DNA of 43,840 bases from assembly GCA_964399955.1 (NCBI GenBank), contig CAYNST010000017.1:1-43840 (forward strand). Reading direction: 5' to 3'. Position numbers and translations under genes: made by a program. The stretch comes from CAYNST01 sp964399955 (GTDB lineage: Bacteria; Pseudomonadota; Gammaproteobacteria; Pseudomonadales; Cellvibrionaceae). The notes under the pieces were generated by a model. It worked only from the letters and a program-made list of their open reading frames with translations. It was not told where the DNA came from and did no database searches. Every line of letters starts with the position of its first letter. Position 1 is the stretch's first letter. Below are positions 1-8,508 of this stretch, piece by piece.

Positions 1-54
1 AATGCCGGCCTGTCACGCCGGAGGTCGCGGGTTCGAGCCCCGTCCGGTCCGCCA
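1..54 (+). tRNA. tRNA-Asp(GTC), 5' part cut off by window edge
   Basis: The anticodon arm CCGGCCTGTCACGCCGG carries anticodon GTC. It is followed by a T-arm with GGTTCGAGCCC and a 3' acceptor strand that ends in the discriminator G and an encoded CCA at 51-54. The acceptor 5' strand and the D-arm lie before the window. The identity rests on the anticodon and the close match to known gammaproteobacterial tRNA-Asp. Confidence 0.93.
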
Positions 55-60
55 AACACG

Positions 61-89
61 AAAAAGCCCCTTATCGGGGCTTTTTTTGT
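61..89 (+). terminator. Rho-independent terminator after tRNA-Asp
   Basis: A GC-rich stem (GCCCC / GGGGC, loop TTATC-like, about 66-80) lies 11 bases after the tRNA and is followed by seven T. A run of A precedes it, so it could also act weakly on the other strand. Confidence 0.85.
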
Positions 90-275
90 TTTCGCCACCC
101 GCCAGTTTGCCCCTGTCAAAATATCTGTAACTATCCAGCTCACGCCCAAAGTTGCTTAAGGCTGCGTTTTTCGCCTAGTTCTGCGCGCAACCTGAACAGT
201 CACGGCATGTATTGAGCGCTGACCAATACGTTGGAAAACGGTTAGCGGCCAATGCCACCCGCTTTCCTCTAAAAA

Positions 276-1196
276 TTAAACCTCAAAGGCGTCTGCCAAC
301 CAACGCTTGGTTAGATTGCCATAGGCGTCCACCCGGCGATCGCGCAAATAGGGCCACATTCTGCGCACCTGCTCGGACCTGGCCATATCCAGCTCTGCAC
401 AGAATGCGCCCTCGCCTTCGGCTTCGGCTATAACCAGAAGCTCACCCTGCGGCCCGGCAATGAAACTGCTGCCCCAGAACTCGATTCCTTCGCCCTCACC
501 ACCGGCAGAAAGCTCAAAGCCGGTGCGGTTGGCGACCAGCACGGGAATGCCGTTGGCAATGGCATGACTGCGCTGAATGGTAATCCACGCCTGCTGTTGA
601 CGGGTTTGCTCCTCTACGGAGTCTTCAGGGTCCCAGCCGATCGCCGTGGGATAGATGAGCATATCGGCACCGGCCAGCGCCATCAACCGAGCAGCCTCTG
701 GATACCATTGATCCCAACACACCAGCACTCCCAGTTTGCCAAAGCGGGTGGCAACCGGTTTGAAGCCCTGAAGTGCACCCTCTGCATCGCCGGGCGTAAA
801 ATAAAATTTTTCATAGAAGCCGGGATCGTCCGGGATGTGCATCTTGCGAAAAATGCCCACACGCCCCTGGCCGCCGTCAATCACCTGTGCCGTGTTGTGA
901 TAAAGTCCTGCCGCTCGCTTTTCAAATTGAGACAGCACAATGACAATATCCAGTTCTTCCGCAAGCTCCAGGCAGCGCTGAAACGTGTAGCCGTCCAAGG
1001 GCTCCGCCAGGTCAAAAAAACCGGGCGACTCAACTTGACAGAAATAAAGACTGGCGTGCAGCTCCTGCAGTACAATCAGCTCTGCGCCGTCAGCTACAGC
1101 GTTGCGCACCAGTTGCTCGGTACGATCAAGATTGCTTTGTTTGTCGTTACTTTCTATGGCTTGCTGAATTACGGCGGCTACAACACTCGCGGGCAT
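276..1196 (-). CDS. aguB: N-carbamoylputrescine amidase AguB
   Basis: Nitrilase-superfamily hydrolase that converts N-carbamoylputrescine to putrescine, CO2 and ammonia, the second step of the agmatine route; cytoplasmic. The catalytic Glu-Lys-Cys set is visible: E45 in IVLQELHAS, K118 in FRKMHIPDDPGF and C160 in GVLVCWDQWYPEA. The length of 306 aa is normal. I chose the ATG at 1196 because AGGGGA lies just upstream; a GTG at 1208 overlaps the aguA stop and would add four residues. It directly follows aguA, so the two are co-transcribed and probably translationally coupled. Confidence 0.93.
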   Translation of the reverse strand: MPASVVAAVIQQAIESNDKQSNLDRTEQLVRNAVADGAELIVLQELHASLYFCQVESPGFFDLAEPLDGYTFQRCLELAEELDIVIVLSQFEKRAAGLYHNTAQVIDGGQGRVGIFRKMHIPDDPGFYEKFYFTPGDAEGALQGFKPVATRFGKLGVLVCWDQWYPEAARLMALAGADMLIYPTAIGWDPEDSVEEQTRQQQAWITIQRSHAIANGIPVLVANRTGFELSAGGEGEGIEFWGSSFIAGPQGELLVIAEAEGEGAFCAELDMARSEQVRRMWPYLRDRRVDAYGNLTKRWLADAFEV

Positions 1197-1207
1197 GATT
1201 CCCCTCA

Positions 1208-2230
1208 CTATGAATGTGCCAAACTGGCAATTTGCATGGTTGCACAGTGCAGACTGCCGTGCTGCTCCAACAGAGCCTCACAGCGCACCGGTACAATTTG
1301 CTTGGACTTGAAGGCCGCAGTGAGAACCTCCAGCGCCACCTCGTCTTCAGGCACCCCATAGACAGGAACCAGTACTGATTGGTTCACTATCAAAAAGTTT
1401 GCATAGGTGGCGGGAAGTGGACGGCCGTCAATGGCACTGCAAATTACTGGCGACGGCAGCTCAAAAGCCCGCCAGTTGCGGCGCGCGACGATATCCATAA
1501 CCTGTTGATGCAGGCGCCGGAGCACCGCCGCATCCAGGTGCTGCTCATTGCGCCCGGCATAGACCAGAGCATCGGCTTCAGCAAAACGGACGATGGTGTC
1601 AATGTGCCCGTCGGTGTCGTCGCCAGTCAAGGTGACATCGCTCAGCCACTCAATATCCTGCACCCCCAGCAGCCGCATCAGCGTTTCAGCCACAGCGTCA
1701 CGAGTCAAGCTGGGGTTTCTGCGCTCATCCACCACACAATCGGCGTTGAGGAGCAAAGTCTTACCATTGGTTTCTAAGGCGCCACCCTCACCTACAAACG
1801 GGTGTTTCGTCACCGGTTGACCAAGCAGGTTCTGCAAGCGTTCGGCAACCTGGTTGTCCGCCACCGCCTGGTACTTGCCGCCCCAGCCATTGAAGCTCAA
1901 GGCGATGTAGGAGCAGCCCAGAGACAAGGGCCCGTAATCTCTGACCCAGGTATCGTTGTAGTCGATATCCCGCCGCACTTGGAGCTTATGCTGGGGCAGC
2001 CCCCTCAGGTCACATTCTCGGCTGAACCAGTTGGGGTCTATGCTTGAATGCAGCAAAACCCAGACTTCGGTCACTTCGCTCAAGGTTTGCAGCATAGCGA
2101 AGTAGCAGGCATTTGCCTGATCCAGGTTGGCCTGCCAGTCGCTTTGAGGATAGGGCCAGGCCAAAACCACTGCACGAACCGGAGCCCACTCCGGCAAAAA
2201 ATTTGACTTGATCATTATTTGTTCACGCAT
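1208..2230 (-). CDS. aguA: Agmatine deiminase AguA
   Basis: Hydrolyses agmatine to N-carbamoylputrescine and ammonia; member of the bacterial peptidylarginine deiminase-like (PPAD) family. Visible motifs are NDTWVRDYGP (92-101), FNGWGGKY (113-120), EGGALETNG (148-156), DDTDGHIDT with H209, and the C-terminal catalytic cysteine C329 in GSLHCATMQ. At 340 aa it is slightly shorter than many family members. The ATG at 2230 lies five bases after the preceding stop and has no strong ribosome binding site; an ATG at 2215 is an alternative. It is followed at once by aguB, giving a complete agmatine-to-putrescine module. Confidence 0.93.
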   Translation of the reverse strand: MREQIMIKSNFLPEWAPVRAVVLAWPYPQSDWQANLDQANACYFAMLQTLSEVTEVWVLLHSSIDPNWFSRECDLRGLPQHKLQVRRDIDYNDTWVRDYGPLSLGCSYIALSFNGWGGKYQAVADNQVAERLQNLLGQPVTKHPFVGEGGALETNGKTLLLNADCVVDERRNPSLTRDAVAETLMRLLGVQDIEWLSDVTLTGDDTDGHIDTIVRFAEADALVYAGRNEQHLDAAVLRRLHQQVMDIVARRNWRAFELPSPVICSAIDGRPLPATYANFLIVNQSVLVPVYGVPEDEVALEVLTAAFKSKQIVPVRCEALLEQHGSLHCATMQIASLAHS

Positions 2231-2235
2231 GGGGT

Positions 2236-2718
2236 TCAGCGGGTATAGATTGCGCGGTAGTTTAACTGAGTGGCTGCATCCTGAGGAGCATCTGCGTTGG
2301 CTGCGCCAAGATAAAGCCGACCACCGGTGTAACGCAACAGGTTGTGGCGCGGAATGGATGCCGGGGGGGCTTCCTCGTGGACGGGGATCACTTCAACAGC
2401 AAATGCTCGCACCCCGTCTTCCAGGATGCGCTCTTCACCTAGGATGAAGCGGTAGGAATTCGAAAGGGTGGCCTTCAAGTGCTGGCATTGATCATCGCTG
2501 TAATGCGACTCGGAAAAAGAAAGATGGGTAAAGGAAACCTTTAGCGTCACCCGCTGAAAGTGCGAAGCCTGGTTACTTGCAGTGCAAGCAAGACTCCACT
2601 GGCCTTGCACAGAGCGCAGTAAATTTACCTGCTTGTTGCCCGCCAGGCCGGGCTGCGCCCAGCCTGGCACCGCCCAGCAACAAAGTAATACCGGCAGGCC
2701 CCACAGAAGCCGGATCAA
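2236..2718 (-). CDS. Small secreted protein of unknown function at the end of the ccm run
   Basis: A 160-aa protein with a clear Sec signal peptide (hydrophobic residues about 3-20, cleavage likely after VPGWAQ). I do not recognise the mature part. It contains two isolated cysteines (in SLACTAS and DDQCQHL) and no CxxC, so it is not CcmH, which carries LRCxxC. It starts with TTG overlapping the ccmG stop (TTGA), so translation is probably coupled to ccmG. Its position suggests a periplasmic role linked to cytochrome c maturation or simply read-through, but the sequence does not show which. Confidence 0.7.
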   Translation of the reverse strand: MIRLLWGLPVLLCCWAVPGWAQPGLAGNKQVNLLRSVQGQWSLACTASNQASHFQRVTLKVSFTHLSFSESHYSDDQCQHLKATLSNSYRFILGEERILEDGVRAFAVEVIPVHEEAPPASIPRHNLLRYTGGRLYLGAANADAPQDAATQLNYRAIYTR

Positions 2719-3397
2719 CCCGGCCCGCCGTAGAAAATAGGTGCCATTTCTTTTTTCCAGACCGCGTCGTCCACTATGCCTACCAGCTTGTAGCGGATAA
2801 TACCCTCGGCATCCACAATGAACGTCTCCGGGGCGCCATAAACCCCAAGGGCCATGACCAGCACGCCGTCCTGATCAACGGCGTTGGCAAGATACGGATT
2901 GCCGGTCTGTTGCAGCAAACGGATTGCCTTTTCAGTGTCGTCCTTGTAATTGACCCCGTAGATGGGCACACCCATCTCTGCAAGCTTCATCAGGTAGGGG
3001 TGCTCGTATTTGCATGCGGGGCACCAGGTCGCCCAAACATTCAGCAAATACGCTGTGCCCTTCATGGTCTCCGGAGTAATCTGGACGTTAGGGTCATCCA
3101 GCGACGGCAGAGANNNNNNNNNNNNNNNNNNNNNNNNNNNNNNNNNNNNNNNNNNNNNNNNNNNNNNNNNNNNNNNNNNNNNNNNNNNNNNNNNNNNNNN
3201 NNNNNNNNNNNNNCCTTCATGGTCTCCGGAGTAATCTGGACGTTAGGGTCATCCAGCGACGGCAGAGAAAACTCCGGCACCGGCTTGCCAATAAGCACGG
3301 AGGGCAGATCGTCGGGGTTCAGGCGCAGGCCAAAAAACATCAGCGCTGACAAAAGCACAAACACGGCCAAAGGGATGAAGAGTTTTAAGCGGTTCAT
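2715..3397 (-). CDS. ccmG: Thiol:disulfide interchange protein CcmG/DsbE (interrupted only by an assembly gap)
   Basis: Membrane-anchored periplasmic thioredoxin that reduces apocytochrome c before haem attachment. A run of 100 N splits the reading frame, but the 55 bases before the gap (3059-3113) equal those after it (3214-3268). Removing the gap plus one copy leaves 528 bases, an open frame of 175 aa, which is the usual CcmG length. The joined protein has an N-terminal membrane anchor (about 5-24), the active site WCPAC with C74 and C77, and the cis-proline region GVYGAPETF (P138). The ATG at 3065 is an internal methionine. The gene lies between ccmF and the TTG-started small gene in one transcription run. 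Confidence 0.9.
3059..3113. repeat. 55-base copy 1 flanking the N gap
   Basis: Identical base for base to 3214-3268. The two copies flank exactly 100 N. This is the pattern left when a scaffolder joins two contigs that still share a k-mer overlap, not a biological repeat. Confidence 0.9.
3114..3213. other. Assembly gap of 100 N
   Basis: Exactly 100 N, a conventional placeholder length. It lies inside ccmG. Because the flanks overlap by 55 bases and merging them restores the frame, the true gap is probably zero. Confidence 0.97.
3214..3268. repeat. 55-base copy 2 flanking the N gap
   Basis: Second copy of 3059-3113. After it the ccmG sequence continues into the N-terminal half of the protein. 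Confidence 0.9.
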
Positions 3398-3426
3398 AGG
3401 CTCGTCATAGTTCTTCTGTCAGTGAA

Positions 3427-5427
3427 TTAAGCGCGTACCGGCTGCACGCGCGCTGATTCGGATCCTGCCAGGGCGGGTTCCGCTTGAGTGCGCGTCTTGC
3501 GCACCCGGTAGCGTTTGTCTACCACGGCCAACAGGCCGCCCAACCCCATGAAGATGGCCCCCAACCAAATCCAGCGCACCAATGGGAAGTGATGCACTCG
3601 CATGGACCAGGCATTGTTGCCAATCCGGTCGCCCAAGGCCACAAACAGGTCTCGGGTGAAACGGCCATCAATGCCCGCCTCAGTCATGATGTTGCCCCGG
3701 TTGGAAAAGTAATTGCGCTTTTCGGGGTAGAGGGTAACCACATGTTTGCCGTCTTTGTGCACGATCACTTCGCCCACTTCGGCACTGTAGTTAACGCCGC
3801 GGGCGTTGACCACCTCAACCAGCTCAAAATCGTACCCCCCCACGTTCACCGGCGTGCCGTAGACCATGCGCACATCTTGTTGATCGGAGGTCAAGCTGTT
3901 CACACCCACACCAATTAACGCAATGGCAAAACCAATATGGGCTATCAACATGCCGTAGTAGCTGGGCGTCAGCTTGCGCGCGCCACTCCAGAAGCTGGCG
4001 CTGTTGCGGGTTTTGCGCACCCAGTCGCTAATGGACGCCAGCACCACCCAGGAGCCGATGGTCACGGTAAAGGCAACGCCCCAGCTGAAAGAGGTGAAAA
4101 ACAGCGGGAACAGAAGCCCCATCAATACAGCCCCTACTGCAGGCGCGGCAAGCCACACCAACAACTTGTGCATCTGGTTTTTCTTCCAGTTCAACATGGC
4201 TCCCACGCCCATCAACAGCGCCAGCGTGCACATCAGGGGGACAAAAAACATGTTAAAAAACGGCGGCCCCACCGACAGCTTGCTGCTCCAAAGCACATCC
4301 ACCACAATGGGGTACAAGGTGCCAAACAAGACCACACCGGTGGCAATGATCAGCACAATGTTATTCAGCAACAAAAAAGTCTCACGAGAGAAGAACTGAA
4401 ACCCGTGCACACTGCGAATTTGCGGAACGCGAACCGCGTAAAGCAGTAGCGACCCCCCCACGACAAAACCCAGGAAGCCCAGAATGAACAAACCCCGGGT
4501 GGGGTCGGTAGCAAATGCATGCACCGAGGTAAGCACGCCGGAGCGAACAATGAAGGTACCCAACAGACTCAAGGAGAAGGTAAAAATTGCCAGCAGCAGT
4601 GTCCAGCTGCGGAACACCCCGCGCTTTTCGGTCACTGCCAGAGAATGGATAAGAGCAGTTGCCACAATCCACGGCATGAAGGAGGCGTTTTCTACCGGGT
4701 CCCAGAACCACCAGCCGCCCCATCCCAATTCGTAGTAGGCCCACCAGCTGCCCAGCATGATTCCCAGCGTCTGGAAGGCCCAGGCGGTGTTGGTCCAAGG
4801 CCGCGACCAGCGCGCCCAGGCGCTGTCCAAGCGGCCACCCAGGAGCGCCGCAATGGCAAAGGCAAAACAAACAGAAAACCCCACGTAGCCCATGTACAAC
4901 ATGGGTGGGTGAATGATCATGCCGATGTCCTGCAGCAGCGGATTGAGATCCGCTCCTTCACTGACCGGGTTGGGCAGCATGCGATCAAACGGGTTGGAAG
5001 TAAAAAGAATAAACAGCAGAAAGCCTACGATGATCATACCCATGACCGACAAAACCCGGGCTGTCATATCCAGCGGCAGCGCTTTGGAGAACATTGCCAC
5101 CGCAAGAGTCCAGCCGGCCAGCACAAAAGCCCACAGCAGCACGGAGCCTTCATGCCCGCCCCAGACCGCAGTAACTTTATAGAAACTGGGCAGCAGCGTA
5201 TTACTGTGATTGGCAACGTACTTGACGGTGAAGTCGTCGTTCAAAAATGCGTGCACCAGAACGGCAAAAGAAATCGCCACAAAAACAAAAACGCCTACAG
5301 CCAGCGACCGAGCCGACGCCATCCACAGTATCCGACCGGTAAAGGTGCCAACCAATGGCACCACCATCAGGCAGAGCGATAAAACCAGCGCCAGAATAAG
5401 CGCAAAATGTCCGTATTCAGGAACCAT
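3427..5427 (-). CDS. ccmF: Haem lyase subunit CcmF
   Basis: Large polytopic inner-membrane protein that takes haem from holo-CcmE and attaches it to apocytochrome c. At 666 aa it has the typical length. The haem-handling WWD signature WGGWWFWDPVENASF is at about 236-250, with conserved histidines nearby such as IIHPPMLYMG (about 171-180) and WGGHEGS (about 89-95). A large periplasmic domain occupies roughly residues 500-620 before the last membrane segment. The start overlaps the 3' end of ccmE by 11 bases, indicating coupled translation, and ccmG follows about 30 bases downstream. Confidence 0.97.
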   Translation of the reverse strand: MVPEYGHFALILALVLSLCLMVVPLVGTFTGRILWMASARSLAVGVFVFVAISFAVLVHAFLNDDFTVKYVANHSNTLLPSFYKVTAVWGGHEGSVLLWAFVLAGWTLAVAMFSKALPLDMTARVLSVMGMIIVGFLLFILFTSNPFDRMLPNPVSEGADLNPLLQDIGMIIHPPMLYMGYVGFSVCFAFAIAALLGGRLDSAWARWSRPWTNTAWAFQTLGIMLGSWWAYYELGWGGWWFWDPVENASFMPWIVATALIHSLAVTEKRGVFRSWTLLLAIFTFSLSLLGTFIVRSGVLTSVHAFATDPTRGLFILGFLGFVVGGSLLLYAVRVPQIRSVHGFQFFSRETFLLLNNIVLIIATGVVLFGTLYPIVVDVLWSSKLSVGPPFFNMFFVPLMCTLALLMGVGAMLNWKKNQMHKLLVWLAAPAVGAVLMGLLFPLFFTSFSWGVAFTVTIGSWVVLASISDWVRKTRNSASFWSGARKLTPSYYGMLIAHIGFAIALIGVGVNSLTSDQQDVRMVYGTPVNVGGYDFELVEVVNARGVNYSAEVGEVIVHKDGKHVVTLYPEKRNYFSNRGNIMTEAGIDGRFTRDLFVALGDRIGNNAWSMRVHHFPLVRWIWLGAIFMGLGGLLAVVDKRYRVRKTRTQAEPALAGSESARVQPVRA

Positions 5428-5881
5428 AATTCATACCCTTACAAGCCTCATTTTGCAGATCGGCTTCGCTCATGCTGGAGGCCACCTCGGTTGGAACATA
5501 GTTTTCGTCGTGCTTGGCCAGCACCTGTGTTGCCACAAATACGCCGTCTTCGTGCATACGCCCGGTAACCACTGCGGCCTCTCCGTCACCAAAGATGTCT
5601 GGCAGCAAACCGGTGTAAAAAACCTTGAGCCGCGCCACTCCATCGGTAATGACAAACTCTGTTTTAAGGTCATCGTCCGCAGCAATGATGCTGCCCGGGA
5701 CCACGCAGCCGCCGGCGCGAATGGATTTGTTAAGTGGCGCTTCGCCGTCGACGATGGCCGACACCGAATAGAAGAAGTCGGCGAAATTGCGCATTGCATA
5801 GGTGCTCAACCCTATCACCAGGGTACTGGCCGCCACAATCAATAAAACCACGGTGAGCCGCTGCTTTCTGGCCGGATGCAT
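5417..5881 (-). CDS. ccmE: Haem chaperone CcmE
   Basis: Periplasmic haem carrier anchored by one N-terminal membrane segment (about 8-28) that binds haem covalently and hands it to CcmF. The haem-linking histidine is H124 in LAKHDENYVPTE, with Y128 as the usual axial ligand. The OB-fold strand that is normally RxGG(M/L)VxxGS reads RAGGCVVPGS here, with a cysteine at residue 59. The length of 154 aa is normal. It is placed between ccmD and ccmF in the conserved order. Confidence 0.95.
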   Translation of the reverse strand: MHPARKQRLTVVLLIVAASTLVIGLSTYAMRNFADFFYSVSAIVDGEAPLNKSIRAGGCVVPGSIIAADDDLKTEFVITDGVARLKVFYTGLLPDIFGDGEAAVVTGRMHEDGVFVATQVLAKHDENYVPTEVASSMSEADLQNEACKGMNYGS

Positions 5882-5884
5882 AGG

Positions 5885-6094
5885 TTACTCCTCTGATGTC
5901 TGATGCTGCCGCAGGGCACTGCGCTGCGCGAGAATGCGCTGCTCGCGGATAAACCGCTTGCGCTGAAGCCGAGGTAAAACAATCAACCCCAGCAGTGCCA
6001 GGAAGGTTACTGCGTAACAACTCCACACGTAGGGGCCGTGGCCGTCCATCCACAGGAACGATTGTAAGTCGGGAAATCGAAAGGCCATATTCAT
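5885..6094 (-). CDS. ccmD: Haem exporter protein CcmD
   Basis: Small inner-membrane protein needed to release holo-CcmE from the CcmABC complex. It is 69 aa with one membrane segment (about 24-41), a conserved-looking lead-in with MDGHGPYVW just before it, and a basic cytoplasmic tail, all typical of CcmD. The start ATG overlaps the ccmC stop by one base (TAATG), and an alternative ATG two codons later gives MAFRFPD. The assignment relies strongly on position and topology, because the family is poorly conserved. Confidence 0.9.
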   Translation of the reverse strand: MNMAFRFPDLQSFLWMDGHGPYVWSCYAVTFLALLGLIVLPRLQRKRFIREQRILAQRSALRQHQTSEE

Positions 6095-6840
6095 TATTTG
6101 GCTCCTTGCAGCACAAGGGCACGCACCCAGTTGGTTTTCTGCTCTCGCCGCAGAATTTCCAGGCGGGTCTTTTCCAGCAACGCCCAGGCGTAAAAAACGT
6201 AAAACCCCACAATCATGACCAGCAAGGGGTAGCCCATGCTGGCGTTAATGGCCGAGCCGCCGGTAAATTTGATGGTTGCGGGTTGATGCAGTGTGTACCA
6301 CCAGTCAACCGATTTATAGATGATGGGAATATTGACCATGCCCACCAGTCCCAATACAGCACTGGTTTTGTCCGCTGACTCTTGGTTACTGTAGGCCTGC
6401 TGCAAGGCGATAATGCCCAGGTATAAGAGCAACTGCACGAACATGGACGTAATGCGTGCGTCCCAGACCCAATAGGCACCCCAGGTGGGCTTGCCCCACA
6501 CGGCGCCGGTAAACAGCGCAACAAAGGTCAAAATGGCGCCAATGGGTGCCGCGCATTTCATAACCATGAAGCTAAGTTTCATGCGCCAGATCAGCCCGAT
6601 GGCGCCGGCGATGGCCATGGCGTAATAACCGGCCATAGAGAGAACTGCTGCAGGTACATGGATATAGATGATACGCGCGCTGTTGCCCTGCTTGGCTTCG
6701 GAGGGTGCAAAGCCCAGGCCCCACGCCGAGCCGACCACCAATAATGTCAAAGCTATCAGCCCAAGCCAAAAAGGCCATTTTTCTGTTTTTTCGTAAAACC
6801 AGCGTGGCGAACCCAGCCTATGAAACCATTGCCAACCCAC
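6094..6840 (-). CDS. ccmC: Haem transport protein CcmC
   Basis: Polytopic membrane protein that loads haem onto CcmE. The WWD domain is visible as GKPTWGAYWVWDARI (about 116-130), flanked by the two haem-ligand histidines H61 (IIYIHVPAA) and H185 (WWYTLHQPA). The length of 248 aa is normal. The start codon is GTG at 6840, preceded by AAAGGG at suitable distance; no in-frame ATG fits better. About 70 bases separate it from ccmB. Confidence 0.96.
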   Translation of the reverse strand: MGWQWFHRLGSPRWFYEKTEKWPFWLGLIALTLLVVGSAWGLGFAPSEAKQGNSARIIYIHVPAAVLSMAGYYAMAIAGAIGLIWRMKLSFMVMKCAAPIGAILTFVALFTGAVWGKPTWGAYWVWDARITSMFVQLLLYLGIIALQQAYSNQESADKTSAVLGLVGMVNIPIIYKSVDWWYTLHQPATIKFTGGSAINASMGYPLLVMIVGFYVFYAWALLEKTRLEILRREQKTNWVRALVLQGAK

Positions 6841-6912
6841 AGTTATGCACCCTTTATTGTTGAATAGTGTGTTTGCCTCAATGAGCGCACGCCTCAGGCG
6901 CCAATTCAGACA

Positions 6913-7599
6913 TCAGGCCCGAACACCAATCTTGAGTCCTCCAGCGATAGCAAAAGGCGCAATGACAACCCAGGAGATGAGCATGGCCGTAAGGATTGCC
7001 AGCTCTGCACCCACTGGGAACCCATCAATTGCATTCTTGACCGCGCTGGCTCCAAAAATAAGAACAGGTATGTAGAACGGCATTATCACCAAGGATAGCA
7101 ACAAACCCCCACCCTTGAGCCCGACGGTAAGCGCGGCGCCGATGGAGCCTATAAGACTTAAACTGCCGGTACCCAGAAACAGCGATAACAGCATCACTGC
7201 ATACCCGTCCGCCGGCAGGGCAAGCATCAGACCAAACAGCGGTGTCATCAAAGTCAAGGGCACGCCGGTGAGCAACCAATGGCCCAGCACTTTGGTCAAC
7301 ACCAACCAAGGCAAGGGCTGCGGGCTGAGCACCATCTGCTCCAGCGAGCCGTCTTCGTAATCGCTGCGGAACAACCCATCCAAAGATAACAAGGTGGCCA
7401 GCAGCGCGATCACCCAGATCATTCCCGGTGCCATCTGCGAAAGCATCGGCCGCTCGGCCGATATGCCCAGCGGAATAAACACCACCACCATCATGAAGAA
7501 AATCAGGGGATTGGCAAGATCACCCTTGTGGCGTACGGAAATCAGCAGTTCCCGCCGCGTGCTGGCCGACAATGCTCGGCGCAGGCTGGAGCCACTCAT
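6913..7599 (-). CDS. ccmB: Haem exporter ABC permease CcmB
   Basis: Inner-membrane permease partner of CcmA in the CcmABCD complex, with about six hydrophobic segments over 228 aa and the family signature region LDGLFRSDYEDGSLEQM (about 73-89). The start ATG overlaps the ccmA stop (ATGA), so translation is coupled. The complex is thought to use ATP to release haem-loaded CcmE from CcmC rather than to export haem. Confidence 0.96.
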   Translation of the reverse strand: MSGSSLRRALSASTRRELLISVRHKGDLANPLIFFMMVVVFIPLGISAERPMLSQMAPGMIWVIALLATLLSLDGLFRSDYEDGSLEQMVLSPQPLPWLVLTKVLGHWLLTGVPLTLMTPLFGLMLALPADGYAVMLLSLFLGTGSLSLIGSIGAALTVGLKGGGLLLSLVIMPFYIPVLIFGASAVKNAIDGFPVGAELAILTAMLISWVVIAPFAIAGGLKIGVRA

Positions 7600-8228
7600 G
7601 GCTGGTCTCCGCCGTCGGGCTGCAATTCCACCACCCGCAGGTCGCCGAATACGAGAGACTGATGCGTCGTCAATATCACCAAGCCACCTTTAGAGGCGTG
7701 CTCAATAACTAAAGTTTCCAGATTGGCCACGCCTTTTACATCGATTGCCGTAAATGGTTCATCGAGTATCCAAATTGGGGCCTTGGTCACATAAAGTCGC
7801 GCCAACGCCACCCGTCGGGTTTGCCCGGCAGACATCTGCTGGCAGGGTATATCTTCGTAACCCCTTAAGCCCACCGCCGCCAGAGCGTCTTCCACTTGCC
7901 CGGGAAAGTCGCGCCCCTGCACACCAAAATACCAGTTGAGATTTTCGCGGGCAGTCAACAGCCGCTTTACGCCAGGCTGGTGCCCAAGGTACAGCAGATT
8001 GCAACGCGTTTCATAGTCCAGCGTGGTTACGGCCTGCCCGTTCCATAGCAGCTCGCCGGACCATTCGGAGAATAATCCAGCCAAGGCCCGCAGCAGTGTG
8101 GTCTTGCCTGCGCCGTTAGGCCCGGCGATCTGTACGACTTCACCGCCCTGGACCAGCAGATCCAGGGGGCGAAACAAGGGATAGCCTTCGCGCTCGCAGG
8201 TAAAGCCGCTTAATTCTAGCTTCGGCAC
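7596..8228 (-). CDS. ccmA: Haem exporter ATP-binding protein CcmA
   Basis: ABC ATPase of the CcmABCD complex. Walker A is GPNGAGKT (36-43), the signature is MSAGQTRRVALARL and Walker B is IWILDEPF. I set the start at GTG 8228 because AGGAGCT lies just upstream and the length becomes 210 aa, normal for CcmA. A longer open frame to 8303 adds 25 residues unlike any CcmA. First gene of the ccm run; a sigma-70-type promoter is visible at 8306-8334. Confidence 0.95.
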   Translation of the reverse strand: MPKLELSGFTCEREGYPLFRPLDLLVQGGEVVQIAGPNGAGKTTLLRALAGLFSEWSGELLWNGQAVTTLDYETRCNLLYLGHQPGVKRLLTARENLNWYFGVQGRDFPGQVEDALAAVGLRGYEDIPCQQMSAGQTRRVALARLYVTKAPIWILDEPFTAIDVKGVANLETLVIEHASKGGLVILTTHQSLVFGDLRVVELQPDGGDQP

Positions 8229-8305
8229 GACAGCTCCTGTAACAGTTAAGGACCAGATCCCGATACGCGTTGCAGCCGGCCAAGCGCAGGGCGCAACGAC
8301 CACGC

Positions 8306-8334
8306 ATTGCAGATCAAAACCATTGAAATGTCAA
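8306..8334 (-). promoter_or_regulatory. Putative sigma-70 promoter of the ccm run
   Basis: Reading the minus strand, TTGACA (8329-8334) and TGCAAT (8306-8311) are separated by 17 bases, in AT-rich DNA about 80 bases before ccmA. The -35 is perfect and the -10 matches four of six positions. Confidence 0.5.
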
Positions 8335-8508
8335 TAAATTCAATTGTTTAAATACTTAATTTAGACCGGCTTCACCCATTCGCCGGCACGGGCACAAGAA
8401 TCCGGGCATTTTGGTGTGCGAAGGGAATTGCCGCGCAAGCCGCACTCTGGCTTTACCCGGCGTCCAGACACGCTATCTTTAAAAGGAACGCAACTCAAGG
8501 TACTCAAT

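Noticed and set aside
564..1361. Plus-strand 265-aa open frame across aguB and the aguA end
   Set aside because: Antisense to clear aguB/aguA with catalytic motifs; its own sequence shows no family.
3059..3268. The 55-base direct repeat as a biological duplication or site-specific recombination target
   Set aside because: It flanks exactly 100 N, and merging the copies restores ccmG; an assembly overlap explains it fully.
4519..5382. Plus-strand 287-aa open frame inside ccmF
   Set aside because: Antisense shadow of ccmF, rich in His/Gln/Arg as expected from reverse reading of membrane codons.
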